Shown here piece by piece: positions 23,306 to 26,263 of a stretch of 26,263 bases of DNA. Under the pieces are notes generated by a model. It searched no databases. It was given only the letters and a program-made list of their open reading frames with translations, and was not told the DNA's origin. This stretch comes from Alistipes sp. (GTDB lineage: Bacteria > Bacteroidota > Bacteroidia > Bacteroidales > Rikenellaceae), in the NCBI GenBank assembly GCA_009774895.1, contig VSOO01000003.1:1-26263 (forward strand), read 5' to 3'. The position numbers and the translations under genes were made by a program. Within the stretch, counting starts at the first letter, position 1; each line of letters opens with the position of its first letter.

Positions 23306-24271
23306 TTATTTCTTGTCCTGTTTCTGCATTCCGTTGAGCATGCCGCCGTCGATCATTCCGAAGCCCTGACCGTAAACCCCCGTGGCGGAGGTCACCGACA
23401 CGAACGCCCCCGGATCGACGTTCTTCACGATCTTCAGCACGTCCTGCGTTTCGCGTTTGCGGCAGATGACCATCACCACCTGCGACGGCTCCTTGGTATA
23501 CCAGCCCATGCCGTTGAGCAGCGTCACGCCGCGGTGCGCCTGCTGGGTGATCTCCTCGGCGATGCGCTCGTGGAAACGGGGGCTGATGATGAGCAGCTGG
23601 TTCGACTGCTGGTTGCCCGAGAGCAGCGCATCGGTGGTCACGCTGAAGACGATCGTGAGCAGGAAACCGTAGATTACCGTCTCGGGGCCGTTGCCCACGA
23701 GCAGCGACGCGAGGATGACCGTGGCGTCGTGCACGATCACCACGCGGCCGTAGTTGATCGGATGGTATTTGTTGATGATCAGTGCCAGGATATCCACACC
23801 GCCCGTCGAGCCGCCCTGCATGAAGCAGATGTAGATGCCGACGCCCGAGAGCAGACCGCCCATGATGACCAGCAGGATGGGCTCCAGGTTGCCGAAGATG
23901 CTGATGGCGTCGGGCGCGATCAGACCGCGCACGGTGAGCCACTCCTTGATCGCGGGCAGCTCCGCCTGGAAGAAGTTCAGCGAGATGGAGAGCATCACCA
24001 CGCAGAAGATGGTCTTCAGACCGAACTTCCAGCCGATGACGAATCCGGCGGCGAGCAGCAGGATGCCGTTCACGGCGAACGCCATCGTACCCACCGGAAT
24101 ATCGAAGCCCGTGAGGTTGCGGATCAGCGCGCAGAGCACCAGCGAGAGACCCGTGGCGCCGCCGCCCGTGCCGTTCGCCGGAATGACGCAGGCGATCCAT
24201 GCGAACGTGTAAAAAAGAATACCGATCGTCATCAACGAATACTCCTTGATGGCGGAAAATACACTCTTCAT
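23306..24271 (-). CDS. YitT-family membrane protein with DUF2179 domain
   Basis: The 321-residue protein has about five or six membrane segments in residues 10-230: SLMTIGILFYTFAWIACVIP, a GTGGGATGLSLVL loop typical of the family, TMAFAVNGILLLAAGFVIG, LEPILLVIMGGLLSGVGIYI and a second glycine-rich GGSTGGVDILALII motif. The C-terminal ~90 residues (QLLIISPRFHERIAEEI through VSVTSATGVYGQGF) form the soluble DUF2179 domain. YitT proteins are widespread in Firmicutes and Bacteroidota; substrate and function are unknown. The gene has its own promoter and terminator and is therefore monocistronic, separated from dtd and priA. The start ATG 24271 follows the promoter by about 25 nt. Confidence 0.9.
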   Translation of the reverse strand: MKSVFSAIKEYSLMTIGILFYTFAWIACVIPANGTGGGATGLSLVLCALIRNLTGFDIPVGTMAFAVNGILLLAAGFVIGWKFGLKTIFCVVMLSISLNFFQAELPAIKEWLTVRGLIAPDAISIFGNLEPILLVIMGGLLSGVGIYICFMQGGSTGGVDILALIINKYHPINYGRVVIVHDATVILASLLVGNGPETVIYGFLLTIVFSVTTDALLSGNQQSNQLLIISPRFHERIAEEITQQAHRGVTLLNGMGWYTKEPSQVVMVICRKRETQDVLKIVKNVDPGAFVSVTSATGVYGQGFGMIDGGMLNGMQKQDKK

Positions 24272-24295
24272 ATTGCAAGTTTGGTTTTAACGCGG

Positions 24296-24327
24296 CAAAG
24301 GTATGAAAAAAGAATATATCCGCACAA
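24296..24327 (-). promoter_or_regulatory. Promoter of yitT
   Basis: Minus strand: TTG (24327-24325), 21-bp spacer, TACCTTTG (24303-24296), an exact -7 consensus. The leader would be about 18 nt. A 9-bp inverted repeat (24305-24313 and 24336-24344) lies around the -33 element. Confidence 0.75.
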
Positions 24328-24344
24328 CCGGAACGTCTTTTTTC
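24305..24344. repeat. 9-bp inverted repeat around the yitT -33 element
   Basis: GAAAAAAGA (24305-24313) and TCTTTTTTC (24336-24344) are exact reverse complements separated by 22 bp. One arm lies between the -33 and -7 boxes of the yitT promoter, the other just upstream. This could be an operator. It may alternatively contribute to the end of the dtd transcript, as a small CCG/CGG hairpin and a T-tract fall inside it. Confidence 0.45.
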
Positions 24345-24371
24345 TTCGGACCCGGCTCCGTGCGGCCGCAC

Positions 24372-24824
24372 CTACTCCCGGGCGCGGGAGTCGATCCAGA
24401 TCGTCACCGGACCGTCGTTCACGAGCGACACCTGCATGTCGGCTCCGAAGCACCCCGTGGCGACCGGGCGGCCGAGCGCCGCGGCGAGTGCCGCGACGAA
24501 GCGTTCGTAGAGCGGACGCGACACCGGCTCGGGCGCCGCCCGCACGTAGGAGGGGCGATTGCCCTTGCGCGTCGAAGCCTGGAGCGTGAACTGGCTCACC
24601 ACCAGCGCCTCGCCTCCGACCTGCACGAGATCGCGGTTCATGACGCCCTCGTCGTCGTCGAAGATCCGCAGCCGCGCGATCTTCGATGCGAGCCACGCGA
24701 TGTCCTCCTCGCCGTCCTCCGTGCCGACGCCCACGAACACGAGCATGCCGGCACCGATCGCGGCGCGCTCGCGTCCTGCGACCTCCACCGCGGCGCGGCA
24801 CACGCGCTGGACGAGCACCCTCAT
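24372..24824 (-). CDS. dtd: D-aminoacyl-tRNA deacylase
   Basis: The 150-residue product matches DTD in length and motifs. It begins [20 protein letters not shown] lies at 77-81 and NDGPVT at 136-141, the latter carrying the Gly-cisPro pair that rejects L-aminoacyl-tRNA. DTD removes D-amino acids (and glycine misattached to tRNA-Ala) in the cytoplasm. The start ATG 24824 overlaps the TGA of the preceding pseudouridine synthase in an ATGA arrangement, so the two are translationally coupled. The frame is open further upstream but that part is antisense-like sequence within the neighbour. Confidence 0.95.
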   Translation of the reverse strand: MRVLVQRVCRAAVEVAGRERAAIGAGMLVFVGVGTEDGEEDIAWLASKIARLRIFDDDEGVMNRDLVQVGGEALVVSQFTLQASTRKGNRPSYVRAAPEPVSRPLYERFVAALAAALGRPVATGCFGADMQVSLVNDGPVTIWIDSRARE

Positions 24825-25531
24825 CGCACCGGCTCCCCGGCGGGAGCATGCTGCTCGAACCAGGCCCACAGACGGTCGTCCTGCGGCACGGGAGCCGTGA
24901 CCTCCACCGGCTCGCGGCGCACGGGGTGCTCGAAAGCCACGCTGCGCGAATGGAGTGAAATGCCGCCGCCGGGATTCGACCGCCGGGCACCGTATTTCAG
25001 GTCGCCGCGGATCGGACATCCGATCTGCGACAGCTGGGCCCGGATCTGGTGGTGGCGGCCCGTGAGCAGCTCGACGCCCACGAGCGTATAGCGGTCGGCG
25101 GCGGCCAGCGTCTGGTAGCGCAAGCGCGCTTCGCGGGCCTCGCCGCGCGGCGCATCGAGGGCTTTCGAGCGGTTGGTTTTGGCGTCGCGCAGGATGTAGT
25201 GGCGCAGCTCGCCCGATGCGGGATCGGGCGTCTGTTCGGTCACGGCCCAGTAGATCTTGCGGATGCGTCCCTCGCGGATCATCTCGTTCAGGCGGGCCAG
25301 GGCCTTGGAGGTCTTGGCGAAGATCACCGCACCGCTCACGGGGCGGTCGATGCGGTGCACGACGCCGAGAAACACCGCGCCGGGCTTGGCGTCGCGCCGG
25401 CGGATGAACTCCTTGATCTGGTCCTCCAGCGCCGAGGCGCCCGAGGGATCGGGCTGCACCAGGTCGCCGCAATGCTTATTGACCACAAGCAGGTGGTTGT
25501 CTTCGTAGAGAATGTCGTCGGGTGTGAACAT
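24821..25531 (-). CDS. RluA-family pseudouridine synthase
   Basis: The 236-residue product lacks the S4 domain and consists of the catalytic domain only. [15 protein letters not shown] begins the fold. [21 protein letters not shown] holds the catalytic Asp62 in the HR(L/I)D motif. [37 protein letters not shown] and [14 protein letters not shown] complete the RluA signature. It isomerises uridine in RNA; size and lack of S4 resemble RluA/TruC-type members, so the target (rRNA or tRNA) cannot be fixed. It starts 3 nt after the cdd stop and overlaps dtd by 4 nt, giving a tight three-gene operon. Confidence 0.92.
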   Translation of the reverse strand: MFTPDDILYEDNHLLVVNKHCGDLVQPDPSGASALEDQIKEFIRRRDAKPGAVFLGVVHRIDRPVSGAVIFAKTSKALARLNEMIREGRIRKIYWAVTEQTPDPASGELRHYILRDAKTNRSKALDAPRGEAREARLRYQTLAAADRYTLVGVELLTGRHHQIRAQLSQIGCPIRGDLKYGARRSNPGGGISLHSRSVAFEHPVRREPVEVTAPVPQDDRLWAWFEQHAPAGEPVR

Positions 25532-25534
25532 GGA

Positions 25535-25990
25535 TCAGAGTTTGAAGGTGAAAGGCAGCAGCATCTCCGCCGAAGCCACGACCGAAGCCGTGCCGCCGCC
25601 GCTCATGACCACACGCAGGGGCGACCCCTGGCGCCGCTCGACATCGACCAGCACCTGACGGCACTGCCCGCACGGGTAGCACTCGCGCTCCGAGGGGTCG
25701 GAAGCGATGGCCAGCGCCTCGATCGGGTCGTCGGCATGGTTGGCTTCGAGGTAAAAGAGCAGCGAACGCTCGGCACAGAGCCCCGCAGGGTAAACCTCGC
25801 TCTCGAAGTTGGCGGCACGGAGGATGCGCCCGCTGCGCAGACGCGCGGCGGCACCCACGCGGAATCGCGAGTAGGGCGCATGGGCGCCGGCCGTGGCGGC
25901 CTCGGCCTCGGCGACGAGCCGGCGGTCGGCCTCGGGCAGTGCGGCCCGACTCTCGTAGTGTTCGTAGTCGAAAACGAAACGTTTGTCCAT
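25535..25990 (-). CDS. cdd: Cytidine deaminase
   Basis: The 151-residue homotetrameric-type enzyme deaminates cytidine and deoxycytidine to uridines in pyrimidine salvage. APYSRFRVGAAARL precedes the catalytic zinc site: Cys72 and Glu74 in GLCAERSL, and Cys107 and Cys110 in YPCGQCRQV. FESEVYPAG fits the N-FEN-YP-G substrate loop with Asn61 preceding. It is the first gene of the cdd-rlu-dtd operon. The ATG (25990) lies about 40 nt downstream of a TATCTTTG -7 box. Confidence 0.96.
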   Translation of the reverse strand: MDKRFVFDYEHYESRAALPEADRRLVAEAEAATAGAHAPYSRFRVGAAARLRSGRILRAANFESEVYPAGLCAERSLLFYLEANHADDPIEALAIASDPSERECYPCGQCRQVLVDVERRQGSPLRVVMSGGGTASVVASAEMLLPFTFKL

Positions 25991-26028
25991 AAGCGAAAGA
26001 TTTTAGTGAATTTCACCGGATCGAATAG

Positions 26029-26036
26029 CAAAGATA
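26029..26036 (-). promoter_or_regulatory. -7 box upstream of cdd
   Basis: Minus strand TATCTTTG is an exact TAnnTTTG match 39 nt before the cdd ATG. The best TTTG further upstream (26052-26049) is only 12 nt away, too close for a normal -33, so the promoter is less certain than that of dnaB. Confidence 0.6.
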
Positions 26037-26080
26037 GTGAAAATCCCGCAAACGGACGCCGCTTTTCGCGCATTCCGCAC

Positions 26081-26231
26081 CCGCAGCACCGCAGGAGAAC
26101 GAACCGCAGCACCGCAAGGGAACGAGCCGCAGCACCGTAGGGGAACAACCGCGCAACGCAGAGGAACGAGCCGCACACCGCAGGGGAACAACCGCGCAAC
26201 GAAGGCAAACAACCGCGCAACCACACAACAA
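26081..26231. repeat. Degenerate tandem repeat, seven units of 23 to 19 bp
   Basis: Units begin with CCGC at 26081, 26104, 26127, 26149, 26171, 26192 and 26213. Their lengths are 23, 23, 22, 22, 21, 21 and 19 bp. The core is CCGCAGCACCGCAGGGGAAC with variants such as CCGCGCAACG. Unit length is not a multiple of three, so it is not a protein repeat; the open frames across it are accidental. No gene is visible from 25991 to the window end (26263), which holds this array and the cdd promoter. Confidence 0.75.
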
Positions 26232-26263
26232 CACCACTCAGACCGCCAAAAGAAAGAACTCCA

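Noticed and set aside
20719..23337. An 872-codon plus-strand frame antisense to priA and comF
   Set aside because: Antisense of two well-supported genes, with Arg/His/Ala-rich composition typical of GC-rich shadows.
26081..26231. CRISPR array
   Set aside because: Units are contiguous 19-23-bp tandem copies without unique spacers, and no cas gene is nearby.
26003..26237. Small minus-strand frames with repeating Leu-Arg-Cys-Gly-like residues at the right end
   Set aside because: They are readings of the 19-23-bp tandem repeat, whose unit is not a multiple of three, so the peptide periodicity breaks. They are not credible proteins.
1..26263. Mobile element, prophage, tRNA/rRNA or attachment site
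   Set aside because: No transposase, integrase, phage or RNA gene sequence was recognised, and gene order and codon use are uniform.

Overview
This window is a gene-dense, GC-rich stretch of core chromosome from a member of the Bacteroidota, most likely Bacteroidales. Several signs point there. The gene set is typical: a half-length glycogen/starch synthase, a DUF4270 lipoprotein, a GldE-type CBS protein beside a phosphopantetheinyl transferase, and a topoisomerase I with C-terminal repeats instead of zinc fingers. Promoters match the Bacteroidota -33 TTTG / -7 TAnnTTTG pattern (for example 6620-6650, and 20139-20169 on the minus strand). Starts have A-rich upstream bases rather than Shine-Dalgarno sequences. 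The high GC and the mix of families suggest an Alistipes-like (Rikenellaceae) genome; that genus call is an inference.

Plus-strand block (1-8310): the 3' end of queA; a GT5-only glycogen synthase-like protein overlapping a DUF4270 lipoprotein; topA; a secreted C1B (bleomycin hydrolase/PepC-like) cysteine peptidase closed by a clear intrinsic terminator; and an Omp85-type outer-membrane barrel with its own well-formed promoter. The barrel frame has no stop at the expected C-terminal phenylalanine and runs about 160 nt into the convergent phosphopantetheinyl transferase gene.

Minus-strand block (25990 down to 8151), in transcription order: cdd, an RluA-family pseudouridine synthase and dtd (tight operon with a promoter-like -7 box); yitT with its own promoter and terminator; priA overlapping comF; dnaB with an excellent promoter; comM; then the downstream half of the division/cell-wall (dcw) cluster, murG-murC-ftsQ-ftsA-ftsZ; and finally a gldE-like gene overlapping the phosphopantetheinyl transferase gene. 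Functionally the block covers the last steps of peptidoglycan precursor synthesis, assembly of the division ring, replication and restart, DNA-uptake-related functions, and tRNA/nucleoside quality control.

I found no mobile element, CRISPR array, RNA gene or phage. The window is mostly ordinary housekeeping DNA. The points most worth a second look are a roughly 110-residue charged helical insertion inside FtsQ, the apparent stop-codon loss of the outer-membrane barrel, a decaying 23-to-19-bp tandem repeat array upstream of cdd, and several structured intergenic segments (upstream of priA, ftsZ, yitT, pepC and the glycogen synthase-like gene).
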